Below are positions 40,010 through 52,289 of a stretch of DNA of 64,000 bases, in pieces. The position numbers and the translations under genes are program-made. Within the stretch, counting starts at the first letter, position 1. Every line of letters starts with the position of its first letter. The notes under the pieces are model-generated. The model saw nothing but the letters and a program-made list of their open reading frames with translations, made no database searches and was not told where the DNA came from. The DNA is from Megalobrama amblycephala (Eukaryota > Chordata > Actinopteri > Cypriniformes > Xenocyprididae), in the NCBI RefSeq assembly GCF_018812025.1, contig NC_063065.1, forward strand, positions 33,559,621-33,623,620. The letters are read 5' to 3'.

Positions 40010-41569
40010 TTCTTCCACAATCAAGTTTTTCCACTTTATATATTTGAAACCCCATTAACAGCAAACAATCCGGTAGTTCTCAGATTCACTTTCTGTTGTT
40101 TCTGATATCAGACACTTCCCGCACAAATGTTTGGCACAGCACTATAAAATACTGAAATAACTAGCATCTAAAAATAGGGTATCCAAAAATCGTATCGAAT
40201 GCACCAAGGCAGTATATTTATGGGGGTGGCGTTCACGTAATTGAAACTCTGGAGGAAGATCTTAAATGTGATGGAAAATCTAAAGGGCATTCGAATGGTC
40301 ATTGTTTCACATTCTGTGGTTGAAGTTGCTTGTTTTCCCCTGTGATTTGATATGCTAAAGGCCGCTACCATTATTCCACAACGAGGAATGTTAAGTATTT
40401 TATGTTTTTTTTTTTTTTCACTGGAACTCTGTGGGAAAATCGCCTCATCTTTTTTTTTTCAGAAGGGGGCAGGGCATTTATCTGGTACAAAGTGTAAACA
40501 GAAGCCCAACCCTCTGATTAGAGGCTTGGGTGAATGAATGCATGATGCTTTTAGAGAGTTGGGGAAGTAGACCGTCTATCAGATTACCTTGACCATTAAT
40601 GACACGGATAGACGCTGTGATTCAGTCCTGAACTTTTCACAAGCTCAGTGTGAAAGTAGGAGGTGAAAAAGTGTTTTTCCCACACCTGATTTTTAATCAT
40701 TCTAACCCAACATTCTGTTCCATTTGTACTACGGACATAAATGATTCCTGAAGTCATCATGTTTACACAATTTTCACCTGGTGGACTATAAAACGAACAT
40801 TAAAATCCCATAACTGTTCACTGAAGAAGCCATATCTAAAGATCAGGATATTACAGTGACTTTGGGATGAGCTTTTTGATCCAGCACCTGAACAGAACAC
40901 TTTAGCAATGGCATAGAGTTTATACAGGCAAACTTTTTTTTTTCCCTTGCTGCATGACGAGCTTAAATAGACATTTGCAAAGCATCTCTGACTTGACTCA
41001 CTGTATGACTTTAGCTGTGTATTCTCTGCACATTAACAGTGGGTCACCTACTGTCCTACTGATAGGGGCACATACAAGAAAATCTCTTTTGTCCTCCATT
41101 TAAATCTGATACCGAGCCAAGCCTCACAAGGTGGAGTGGACCGTCAGATGTCCTCCCCCATCCCCTATTCCAGTTTGTCTGCCCCATCAGGGACGCTGAT
41201 CTCTGGCAGTCAGGTCAGTGCCCAGGAGGTCCACGTTCCTCTCTCTGCAACACAATGCGTCTCCCCGTCTTATCTCTTATCTCAACTCCACATCTAATGT
41301 ATATCACTGGAGTCTCTGTCACAGCTGAGTTTCAGTGCAACAGACCTCACACATTCTTGTTGGTAAATTCAAAACAAAAGGATTAGAAATCCAATAATCC
41401 CTGAGTCTTTTCCTGAATGATATGAAATGATGTAGCAGAATTTTTTTCTCCTAGCCCAGTTGGGTCAGTAGTTCACATTTATAGTGCCCTGTCAATATTT
41501 TCATTGGTGAAAATGTATTATTGTATTATTATTATGAAAATGTAAAAAATGTATTATTATTTAGAAACA
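40010..41569. other. intergenic sequence, nothing recognised
   Basis: Mixed composition, short T runs at 40405 and 40449. No transposon ends or exon recognised. Confidence 0.35.
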
Positions 41570-42763
41570 TTTTATGTGTTATAATGAACAAAATGTGATA
41601 ATGTGCTCATTAGAAGTGGCCTACTAATGAGGCAAAAAGAGTGTAGATTATGAGTCTATTTAGTCTTTTCTCGTTTCGTCACGGGTTGTTGGAGTTTGCA
41701 CACACGTTCCTGAACTACATTATAATGGGCGTGTGTGCAATAATATGGAACATTATTCACAGAAATGTATAAAATTATCCAGCACAAGACAGTATTGTAA
41801 AAGACAGTAGGTATTGGTGAGTTAAACAGGTAGCCCAGCCCCCAACTCACACCATTAGTAAAGTCAGGTATGTATATATATATATAGTATATATATATAA
41901 AGTGGGCTTTAAAGGTGCTAAAGAGGATGTTTTGTTTTATACATTTTTGCAATATTACTTGAAACTGTCTTTACTAACTGATAAAAGACTATTTATTAGG
42001 TGCACTGAATGTAATAATATTAATATACATCATCTTTGCACGAGGTAGGGCCTTAAAAACATCAGCCAATCGTTTACGCGATCATCGCGTTAACGATTGG
42101 CCCTCTGGCTTGTCAATCACTGCCATGACGATCCATGTGAGAGACGCGCAGCTGCGCGCTCCAGTAACTTTCCACACTCCACAGGCGCCGCATGCAATGT
42201 TTTTGTCAGGAGACAGGAGTAACAACTGCAGATTATGAGTTACCTGCGGTGAGTCCGACATAATGAATCCACTAACATGACACAGCGAATGCCGGTGGTA
42301 AACCGTGCGCTCATTTCAAAAACTCAGTAACAGTCTGTGGATTCTCAGTCGACGAAAAAATCCTCTCTATCACCTTTAAGTAATAAATGAGAAGTGAAAA
42401 GCAAAGCAAAGTTACATTTTATATATATATGTACCTGCATACACACACACACACACATATTATATATATATTACTGTCTTGTGCTGGAAGTGACAGAAAT
42501 TAAACACTTCACCTTTAAATTGAATAATACTATCTTCTTCTGAAACTACAGTTCTGTGAATAATGTACCATATTATTGCACACATGCTCATTATATTGTA
42601 GTTCAGGGAATGTGTGTGCAAAATCCAATGACCCGTGACGAAACAAGTCTGAGAGAAAAGACTAAATAGACTCATAATCTACAATCACGCTCTTTTTGCC
42701 TCATTAGTAGGCCACTTTTTATAAGCACATTATCACATTTTGTAAATCTGTCGCAATAACACA
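41570..42763. mobile_element. long inverted repeat with a TTAA element in its loop
   Basis: The arm at about 41570-41797 (AAAATGTGATAATGTGC, GTGGCCTACTAATGAGGCAA, GATTATGAGTCTATTTAGTC, CCAGCACAAGACAGTA) returns inverted at about 42470-42763 with small gaps. The arms are some 230-290 bases. They read like the ends of a fold-back transposon. The target duplication is unclear. Confidence 0.72.
41913..42375. mobile_element. TTAA-flanked element (AGGTGCTAAAGAGGAT ends)
   Basis: The left end AGGTGCTAAAGAGGAT and inverted right end AGGTGATAGAGAGGAT differ at two places. TTAA flanks both (41909-41912, 42376-42379). 463 bases with a CpG-containing GCGCAGCTGCGCGC core and no transposase. It lies in the loop of the larger inverted repeat. 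Confidence 0.8.
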
Positions 42764-43540
42764 CATTCATCTTATCTGTTCAATGTACTGCTCATGTGCA
42801 TTCACTCAGTTTTGGATGGGTGAAATAGGCAAATTAATAATTCCGTCACCATGGCAACGTGGCTTCCGAATCCACAGAGTGAGGCAGAATTAGGAATAAT
42901 GACAGGAAACAGAATGAAAATGAGATTTTGGAGCAAGTTGGATTTGTATTAACATGGCCAGTAATTTAACCAATCATGATAAGACATTCAAAAGGGATTT
43001 TGAGGTCCTTTGTCATGGTAACAATAGCAACAGTGAGTACACATAGAGCAGTTGAAATAATGAATACTAAGTGACTAACTCCATGCCTGAACTCTCATGG
43101 GGCTTTCTAATCAAGGAAAGTTTCTTTCTGATACTTTCGGTATGAGTAGCACAGCTTGTCTCACCCTGTTAGGACACTATGACATTTAACGGTGCTTTCC
43201 CTTTAAAACCATAATAATGAAGTTCAGGCTGATTCTTGTTTTGGGCTGGATCTGACACTATCCACAGGGATTTTACAAGAATAGTAAAATCCAAAAATAA
43301 AATAAATTGCAATGAATGAGGACTGAAGCTTCAAAAAGAACCAAACACACAATAAACACGTGTATACAACTCCTATACTATAGTCCATGTTTTCAGTAGT
43401 CATACAATAGTTTTGTACGAGTATCAATCTGAAATTTAGGTCCATTTAGGTCCAGTGAGCTGTTAAAAGCGGTGTCTGGATCATTGAACTCAAAAACCAG
43501 ATCAGCCTGATTTGTGATTAATCATTCAGATCGTTTTTGT
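42764..43540. other. intergenic sequence, nothing recognised
   Basis: No paired ends, tandem repeats or exon recognised. Confidence 0.35.
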
Positions 43541-43544
43541 GAAC

Positions 43545-44205
43545 TGGATCAAATGATTAACACTACAGATCATAAAATACTCTTAGATTGAGTACAATAT
43601 TACATTTGTATTCAGGGATAGGCATTAAGGTTTTTTTAGATCGTACCTATCAGACCGTTGTCATTTAGTTTATTTAAACAGGGAAAAATTTAAGATAACA
43701 TCAGTAAATTATGGAGTGCCACAAGGTTCTGTGTTAGGCTTTATTGTGTTTTCAATATATATGCTGCCACTTGGTAATATTATAAGCAAACATGGAATTA
43801 GTTTCCACTGCTATTCCAACTAGAGAGTACATCAGCTCCAGCCTCTTATGAAGACTTCAGAACACCTGTAAAGAGATGACCCCAACCCCTGCGAGGACTT
43901 CAGATGAGGCAAACTCTGGATCAACGTGCACCATTCCAAATTTTGCTATATATCATTGTTAACATGTATTCATTACTTCATTGAGCTCATTGTTTCTGCC
44001 TTAAATGAATACATTGTTTAAATGACCACATTGTTAGCTAACTGTGTGATGTGTATTTCTGAAATTACCTAATTTGGAAACAGTCACCTCTGATGACAAA
44101 TGACTCTAAATTGTAATGTTGACATGCTTTTTCTGTAAAGCTGCTTTGAAACAATATGTATTATGAAAAGCACTGTACAAATAAATGTGAATTGAATTGA
44201 ATTAA
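43545..44205 (+). pseudogene. LINE-2-like retrotransposon remnant with reverse transcriptase fragment
   Basis: Plus-strand frames, interrupted by stops and a frameshift, read DHKILLD and then GVPQGSVLG, both hallmark motifs of the CR1/L2-type reverse transcriptase palm, followed by a segment near the position of the missing catalytic region. The 3' part ends AAAGCTGCTTTGAAACAATA and tandem GAATT units typical of L2-type tails in cyprinids. 5'-truncated and inactive. Confidence 0.75.
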
Positions 44206-47200
44206 ATGAATAAAAAAGATGATACTTATTGCACTCCTATTATCTGCACCTCTTTAAAGTCTTTACCCTGTTAGTGTGGTTAAAATGTGGCATATTGGTT
44301 TCACCCTTCAACCTTTTCGTGAGGTCTGTGGTATTCACACATAGATCATGATTGTAGCTTTCCTCCAACTGTAAGCATATGTTTACTTGGCTTTTTGTTT
44401 GTACATTCAAATCCACACACAATGACATCATCCCCTTTTGGACTTCAGACTATGATATCATATGTTTGAGCAATGTGTCATCTGCATTTTTTAATGCGCT
44501 GCTCCCATCTTCCCATCACACTGGTTATGTCATTTTCCCATGAGTAAGGCATTCTCTCACCGGATTGTTTTACCTTGGCTGGGTCAGCACACTCAGAGAC
44601 GGATCAGAGTTGTTTTGCCAACACCTGTGCTTGTTCCTATTGGCTGGGGATTCAGGTGTGACTGTTGACTCACCTGGGATTGAATGAGCCGGTGTCCATT
44701 TAATAGAAACGTGTTTAACAGTGCATTTTATAGAGGGTTGGCAAAGACATAGCTAGTAAAATAGTATACAGCTTTAGTATAAACTACTGCAAGACTGTGT
44801 AAAACTGCAGAAGTAGACTGTACATCATAATTCATTGCCCTAGAATCCCTTGAAAAAGTCAAACAAAGCAAATGAGGCGTTTCATTCTTATCCCATAATT
44901 GTCTTTGCAATCGCAAGCCAGTAAAACTGCATTATTTAAAAGCATTGTGCCTCACAAAAAGTATGCTACAAGTATCATAAAAGCGCTTGTTGGGTCAAAA
45001 GTTGGCAGACCATTTAAAATCTCCCTATTCCCCAGTGAAATGTGAGTAGCATTAGCTCTTCTCTCTTCCTCTGTTTTTCTGTGTAAACACCTGAGAATGA
45101 CTAACCCATATCTCATGACCAGCCTGCAGTGCTGCGAGCCCTGTGTCCTGCATTCTCCAGGAAATGAGGCATGATGCGTGCCATCACCCAGACACAACCC
45201 CTCAGGAACCAGGAGCACAGATATAAAACAGACTGTTAGCTTAACACACAGCATAGCTGGGTCACAAGGAAAGGGTCAGCTTTCATATGATTGTAAATTA
45301 AATTGACATCATGTTTTGGATGCATCTCTTTGTTATTTCCTTTAGTTGGTTTACCCTTCTTGAATATAATATACAAAGATTGCTTGCACTAAGGCTTGAT
45401 AAATAAGAGAGTGTGCTCTTATGCAGTAGCTATGGGTGTGCTTTGTGGTTTGTTTGCTTAGGTATTCTGAATGTTTTGTTTTTTGTTTTTTAGGATGTTG
45501 CTATGCGATTGCTAAGGTGTTCTGGGTGGTTGCGTAGTGGCCAAAAGAGTTCACCTCAAAGTATCCCCGACTCAGAGTATTCCCAGGAGTCTCCTGCATA
45601 CTGATAGCAACTCCCAGATGGCCACAAATTATATACAATATCCCCGAAATCGAGCGAGAGAGAGTGAAGCCCTGTTTTCAGGTGATTCAATTGGAAGTTG
45701 TCAGCAGAGATGCATCTACTGTTTTCACCTGGTATACATGCACTTTGAATGAGTCTCCTTTGACAACTTCTGTTTGGATTTCATCACACTCTACAAAACA
45801 TCACTTCTGTGGAATACTATACGGATGAGTACTATTGAATGAACCTGCTTACGAGTGAGTGGGAAAGAAAACAAACAAAATGGAGAAGGAAGTATAGCTG
45901 TGATTTCTAAGTAAGAGGTCTCATCAAATGAGGGATTAAAACAGTGTGAATAGAAAAGCGCCAGTAAAAACTAAAGTGGGGTACAGGAAAGCATTAAATA
46001 AAATGTTTTTGTTCTACTGAAAATGTGCTGGTAGCCCACTGTTGCTATAGTAACGAACTACATTTTTAAGTGCATTTGATTGACAGATAAATCATACGAT
46101 CTTATTTCACTGTTGCTAATGTTGAGATTATTTCAGCTTCATACAAATTTTGCATCATACATTTAGTTTTACTGCATTGTTGAAGAGGGCAAGCTTTACC
46201 ATTCAACTAAACTGTGTGCATGCATTTTAGACACTTACATTGTTCTTGCTCCATCCATGCTCTGGTATTATCTATTTCAGGAGCTACCAAAATTACAATT
46301 CGAAATCAGAATATGAGCATGACTCACATACATTCACAAAAATATTGAAACGTTTGCGATACCGATTCAAAATGCGAGCGCCAGTCATTAAATGTCAAAG
46401 CCAATGTCATTTATTTATAATTTGATTGGTTTTGCACCCAAATCAGACATGTCTGTTATTGGCTGAAGAGCAGGGCTCCACCGCAATACACATGAAATGC
46501 CAGCTCACCCTGTTGCTCCGTCAGCACCTTTGTCAAAGAACGTTGTACTTTTGGTGAAAAATGAATACTTTATTTTTAATCAACCCAAATAAAAGTATCA
46601 CAATTTAATTATACTTGAGAAAGTAGAAAAAAAAAAAAAAATGTACTCAAGTACTATAACGAAAGTATTTGTAATTATTTCGTTTCCACGATAGCGCTCC
46701 TGTTTTTTCAGCCTCAAGTAACACCGAATAAGCCAAAAGTAAGCTTACATCCAAGGGGGAAAAAATCTCTATTTTGATGCTACACATCATAGGGGTCACA
46801 TGTAAGTTTACAATAAATAAATCTTGACGGGACGTTGACTTGACCGACATTGAGCGCAAAACCTATTTTCATTCTGGATACACTTTACCAGTCCTCATCG
46901 CTCATGGTACTGACAGCTTACTGTGACAGAGCTCTAGCCATGATGAGTGGCAGACAGGAGACTGCTGGAGACTATTGCCTATGCCCTAGAGAGCTGCCAG
47001 ACACGGCTTCCTATCAAGCAGGCCGGAAGGAAGCCGAGTGTGTCAACACAGCACCGCACACCTCACTCATCCAAGCGCTAATGGATGAAGACGCCGCAGC
47101 TGTCCTCGGAGAGGGAAATAGAGTAAAAAAACATAGCGAACATTAAACTCCATTTCCCAGCAGGCCTAGTTTTTCTGCTCCAAAACAACAACATGGAAAA

Positions 47201-50200
47201 CAACAACACAAATCATTACTGACAGACAGGTACCCAGGTGAGTTCTAATAGGAATCAACCACTTGTTGTTAACCTCTACAGTCACCTGAAATGACTTTGT
47301 GGTTCAGACAACATCTGAAGGGTTTTAGGCTAGTGTTCCGGATGAAGAGATAACATGGTTTCCTCAAAATAGGAAAGTGATTCTGAGCTGATTCCAGTTA
47401 GAGCTTACAACTAGTTGTCTGTGTACATTAGCCAATCTATCACTTCGCTTTACTGTGCTAGCAATGCTTTTAAACTACAGAAAGGGAAGGATGAAGAATT
47501 CAATAATCAAGTGTCAGGGTGAACAGCAAATCAAGCTTTACCCAAAAGCACCAGCATGGAATTTTCTGACAAAGACTTGACGGCTTTGGATTGGTTTCCC
47601 TTGTGTGACTTAATTAGCGGCCCAGGCCAAGCTCAATGAAGCAGCTCTCTGGGACTTTCTGAGTGGAGGTGCGAAAATCTGGGTCAGTGGGGCTGGGAGA
47701 ACATTGAGGTTTTCATGCCAGGGGTCTGAGCTTCCTCTCGCACTATCAACCACTGACAGACTCCACGATAAGACAGGGACAAACCTTGGCCCTGGTTACT
47801 GCAGCTGGCCAGCTCAGTTAGCATTCCCATCAATTCCCTCTAATCCTGGAATTTAGCTCTGTCCCTTGCCCAACCAAACCAGAGACCAGCCACATTCCTC
47901 TGCTGGCACACCAGGGCACTATATTTGAACAGAGAGCAACTCTCACAATGGCCTAGCAACAATTTGCAGACTTGCATCGGCACAACCAAAGTCATTCCCT
48001 GCTGACGAGGCCATGCAAAGGAATGGTGCTAATTACATGCCATCGCTAGTTCTTTTTTGGGCCACCTCTTGTTCATTCCGTTGAGCCACCATTCACAGTT
48101 TATCTTTAACCTTTTAGTTCTCCATGTAAGCTGAGGTTCACTCACATTAACTTCCCCCTGCTTCAATTATGCTGTAACCTGTCCTCATAAAAACCCATCG
48201 CATGTACCACAGGTTACAACCTGTAAGAGATCCATCACCTGCTGATCCCATACGTTTCGGCAGCAAGGGCCATTTTTGACAAGGCAGTTATTAGTGGCAC
48301 AGTAGACGGAAGGTAATTAACCACAATATAGCGTCACAACATTTGTTCCGAATGGTTCCTCATCACCAGAGAAGCCATTTTCTCTCATTCCCAAGGTCGG
48401 ATTGATGAGATGGCCCACTGTGCCACTGGAACCTGACAACAGGGTGCTGCAATTACCGCTGTCCTTGATATTTAATGGGGAATGAGTGCAGTAACCTTTA
48501 GTGTTTGCTTGTGAGACCCCCCTTCTCACCCACTTTCCCCTCCTCTGGCTCTCTCTCCTCCGAGGGGCGGTCAGAAAACAGAAGGATCACTTTGGAAAGA
48601 CATGTGAAGTGTGTTTGCGTGCCAGGCGGTGCCGTGGGAGCAAGGGAGTGTGTATGCACACACACATACACTCACAGATTCTGCCAAATGGATGCATGTC
48701 AATGCTGTTTGGGTTGACAAGGGACTTACTTGTGGGCCAGAGGGTAGACAGAAGTGCAAAAGTAAAAATAGTCACTCTCCTCTGCTAACTCTGCACTAGT
48801 GACACAAAGAATTTGACACATTTTTCATCAAATTGTGACATGTATTTAGCTTGCATGGTAAGCTCAGTGTATATTGCTGGGTAAGACTTGATACTTGATT
48901 TTAGTCAAAGTACCATAGTGTTACCGTGGTCTTGTAATACGATGGTATTCTTTCAAGTACCTTGCCTTTTAAATACAGGGGCATTTTTTAAACCTTATCA
49001 GATCATGAATACTAATTAGGTGATGTAACATGATGTAACAGCAGTAGACCTAACTGTTTTGCTGAGGGGCAGGTACGTAAGTGGGCTCTAGCTATAATAG
49101 GATTATTTATCACTTGCACATTTGTTCAGTCCACTCTTAGTGCAACTGGTTAACAGTGTCTTGCTTGGGTTTTAAAGTCGTAATTTTATGCGGTAGGGTA
49201 CTATTTTTCTCTTTATGTTACAGCCAAGCAAAACAAAACCTCTTTAAGACCCCCTGTGGTGAAGATCAAGCTTGTAATGTTGTTTATATGTCTATGTGGT
49301 GTTTTTAATATGCTTTAAGACAAACCATGTGCAAATTCATAAGTCAACACCATTGCTGAGTATTTTCTCCTTAAAACTGCAGTGAAATCGCTGGTGTCTG
49401 CGACATCACAAACAACCTTACATTCAAGCTATTTTAAGACATAAAGACATTTTTTTCACAGGGAAAAAAAAACATTTAAATATGACATTTTGGTGATCAA
49501 AGATGAGTTTTAAGGGATACAATTATTGACAACAGAGGGATTTTAAAATATGTTGAATCTTAAAATATAAAGCAGTGTTATAATGCACCACTATATACAG
49601 AGTACCACTGTATAACTGCCACAGTTTTTGTAAAGGTAGTTACCTGATTTTGTTTCTTCATTAATCATTAATGTTGACTATGACATTGCGTTTCTGCCAG
49701 TGAATACATTTAAATTCATGTTGTTACTTATAACATTTGGCATCTGATACGCACATATGCACACAATACAATGCGCCTTGTGTTTTTGACGCTGATTATA
49801 ACACAACTAACAGCTAATTAACGTTCATGAACCCAATCAGAAGTGATTGTGCCAGTGTTTAGGCAATGTTATAACAATGACAAATGACAATTGACTCAGT
49901 CCCAAGGAGAAGAAGAATAACTCTGCACCATCTTCCATCTACATACCTTTAGAGTTAAAACTGACAGACAAATGCTTTCAAAATCTTGTCTGTCATCACT
50001 GCTCTCAGTCAAGTGGACACCATATGCAATGTGAGTATTATGGAAAATGTCCCGCATGTAGTTGCTTCTCTCCTGCGCTAAATTGTAAGTTGGAACCAAG
50101 CCAAGTATGCAGCATGTTTGACAGCTTTAAAGATCCATCTTTCATTTTTGTACCTCTCTAGAGTGCTCTGCAAAAGACAAGTAAGAAAAACTCCCTCAAC

Positions 50201-51440
50201 ATCCTGCAGAAATGAGAAGTGTCTTATGTAACAGTGGCTTACCTTCTCTCATCACCATATGCTGTGAGTGTTTACTTTAGCACTTGTTTTCTCTGGATCC
50301 ATGGACATGAACACATGAAGATAGTGAATGATGATCTATGTTCCCAGCAGCATTGTCGTCATGGTCCACTGTGAACATACAGTCATGCAATTAATAACGT
50401 CAAACATGTATGTCTTATCTTTCTCACGCCATGTGTCAGTCAGGTAGCATTACAAGGAGGAATGTTTTACGACGGGGCCTCTGTTTGAAGTACATCACAT
50501 GCCCAGGACTGGATTAAATGCGCTTGATAGAAGTTGCGTTGAAGCATGCCAGTGGCCACGAAGGCTGTTTTCACACTGCACCGAAACCACCGCAAAGTGT
50601 GAAGGGAATATTACATTTAAATGAAATCAATGACTTCTTATCCATTTTACAATCTCTTCTAAACACCAGTGCAGAATCTATTGAAAATAACAATAAATTC
50701 TTACTTTTGAACAATGATTGAGGCTGACCATATTGTTTATGCTCTATCTACATCTTCAGCCATTGTCCACTGAGGTCTTGGTGGTAGAATGGGACTTTTT
50801 ATTCTCTGTGATAAACTTTTGACCTCAGTATGCTTTCCTGAAAAGCTGCTTGACCTCTGAGATTCTAAGAAACAGAAGATTGAAAGACATCTATGCTCCA
50901 AGGTCTGGCAGTAGAAATGTCAGATGTTGCAGTCTGATCTTGGCAAAGTTTATCTCCTAAGTAACTGTTGTATCTAGAGCTTATCTACCTGGTTGAATGG
51001 GATTCATTTTCAATACATATGTCTGTAAAGTAATTGTTAATTACAGACATGAAGTAACAATTTTAACCAAGGGGGACTTTGGGATTCCCTGCCACACCCA
51101 CTTCCACCCCCACCAACCTGGAAACGCAAAGCCGCGCTATGAAGCATCTTGTCATTTTCTGGTGTCTTCTCATTAGTCAATGTCCATTTGAGGCACTTGG
51201 AGAGCTTGATGTATGATACATGGCAGCAGAGAGTGGATTTACAAGCTTTTAACCAGATTTGTCAGTTTGCGCTACATGTTGCTTTTATAGGTGGTTATAC
51301 ATTCAAAACATCTTATAAAATGGAAAAGACTTTTACTGGCAGAAGAAAAAGTCTTGACAAAGGTTACTGACACAGACCATTTGGATGTGATGAAAATCAC
51401 AGAGAAGCTTTGGTAATTATTGCATTACTCCATCTCCCTC
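44206..51440. other. long intergenic stretch, few repeats
   Basis: About 7 kb without a recognisable exon. One unit of the GTTGCTA minisatellite lies near 45490-45540. A fish-repeat fragment (CTCAAGTACTATAACG) with an A run is at about 46560-46680. A short CA run is at about 48655-48670. Parts at 47.5-48.6 kb look unique. Open frames are short and unmatched. Confidence 0.4.
45490..45540. repeat. single unit of the GTTGCTA minisatellite
   Basis: GGATGTTGCTATGCGATTGC and TAAGGTGTTCTGGGTGGTTG are the inverse of the 9.9-11.9 kb array unit, alone at this locus. Confidence 0.6.
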
Positions 51441-51446
51441 CCTTAA

Positions 51447-52285
51447 AGGGGTCATGAATTGAGAAATCAACTTTTCCTTGAGCTGTTGATATATAAGAGG
51501 TCATCGTACTATTAGAATATCCTGTAAGTTTCAGAACTAAAACTTCCTTGTTAGTCCAATAAAAGCTTTTATTGACACCAGGCCCAGCGAACAACTCATC
51601 CCGGAATATGCCTATCTATAGGTGAAACTCCGCCTCCGCAGCAGAAATCAACGCCTACTTCATCAATGCAATGTTAGCCCCGCCCACTAGTTTGTTAGTG
51701 AGATAAAGCGAAGAGAAGAGCGATACGGGACTAAAAATAACTACCTTTCAAAGAATGCTATTGCTAGGAATATGCTTATTTATTTTCAGCAATGTGAATG
51801 TCTCAGTTGAGCTTTATTTACTTGTATTCGGTCCATTTCACTGTGGATTCTTTGGTAAATCAGACACATTCTGGCGCAGGCTTTGCAAACAGACTTTTAC
51901 AATTTGGACTCGGCAGTAATGCAACAACATGTCAGTAACTGTGTTCATTCTAATGCCTGATCTGATATGTAATGTTTCATGTACAGTCAATGTTCTTTGT
52001 GTATGTGCCAGTACATCAAACCAGTGAATAACAGTCAACTTCACGTTGTTTCTCTTAGTAAGATGAAAATCTGTTATTAAATTATATACAGAAAGCGATC
52101 AAAGAACGCTCCCTTTACAATCGCTAGAGCTGTCAATCAAATTCAAATCAGAGGGCTCAAATCAGGGTAAGAAAATGGCTTTTATTTTTAAATTCTGACA
52201 ATATTTGATGTTAAAAGCATACTAACATTATAAGTGCACCCCATGAAACATTATAAAACAATAAAACAATGCAGTTCATGACCTT
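51447..52285. mobile_element. TTAA-flanked element (AGGGGTCATGAATTG ends)
   Basis: The left end AGGGGTCATGAATTG and inverted right end AAGGTCATGAACTG match with few changes. TTAA flanks both sides (51443-51446, 52286-52289). The 839 bases include AGCCCCGCCCACTAG, common in fish copies, and no transposase. Confidence 0.78.
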
Positions 52286-52289
52286 TTAA

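Noticed and set aside
41913..42514. Extending the TTAA element at 41913 to the CACCTTTAAAT at 42512
   Set aside because: The end at 42375 matches the left terminal repeat much better, and the outer inverted repeat already includes the 42470-42514 segment.
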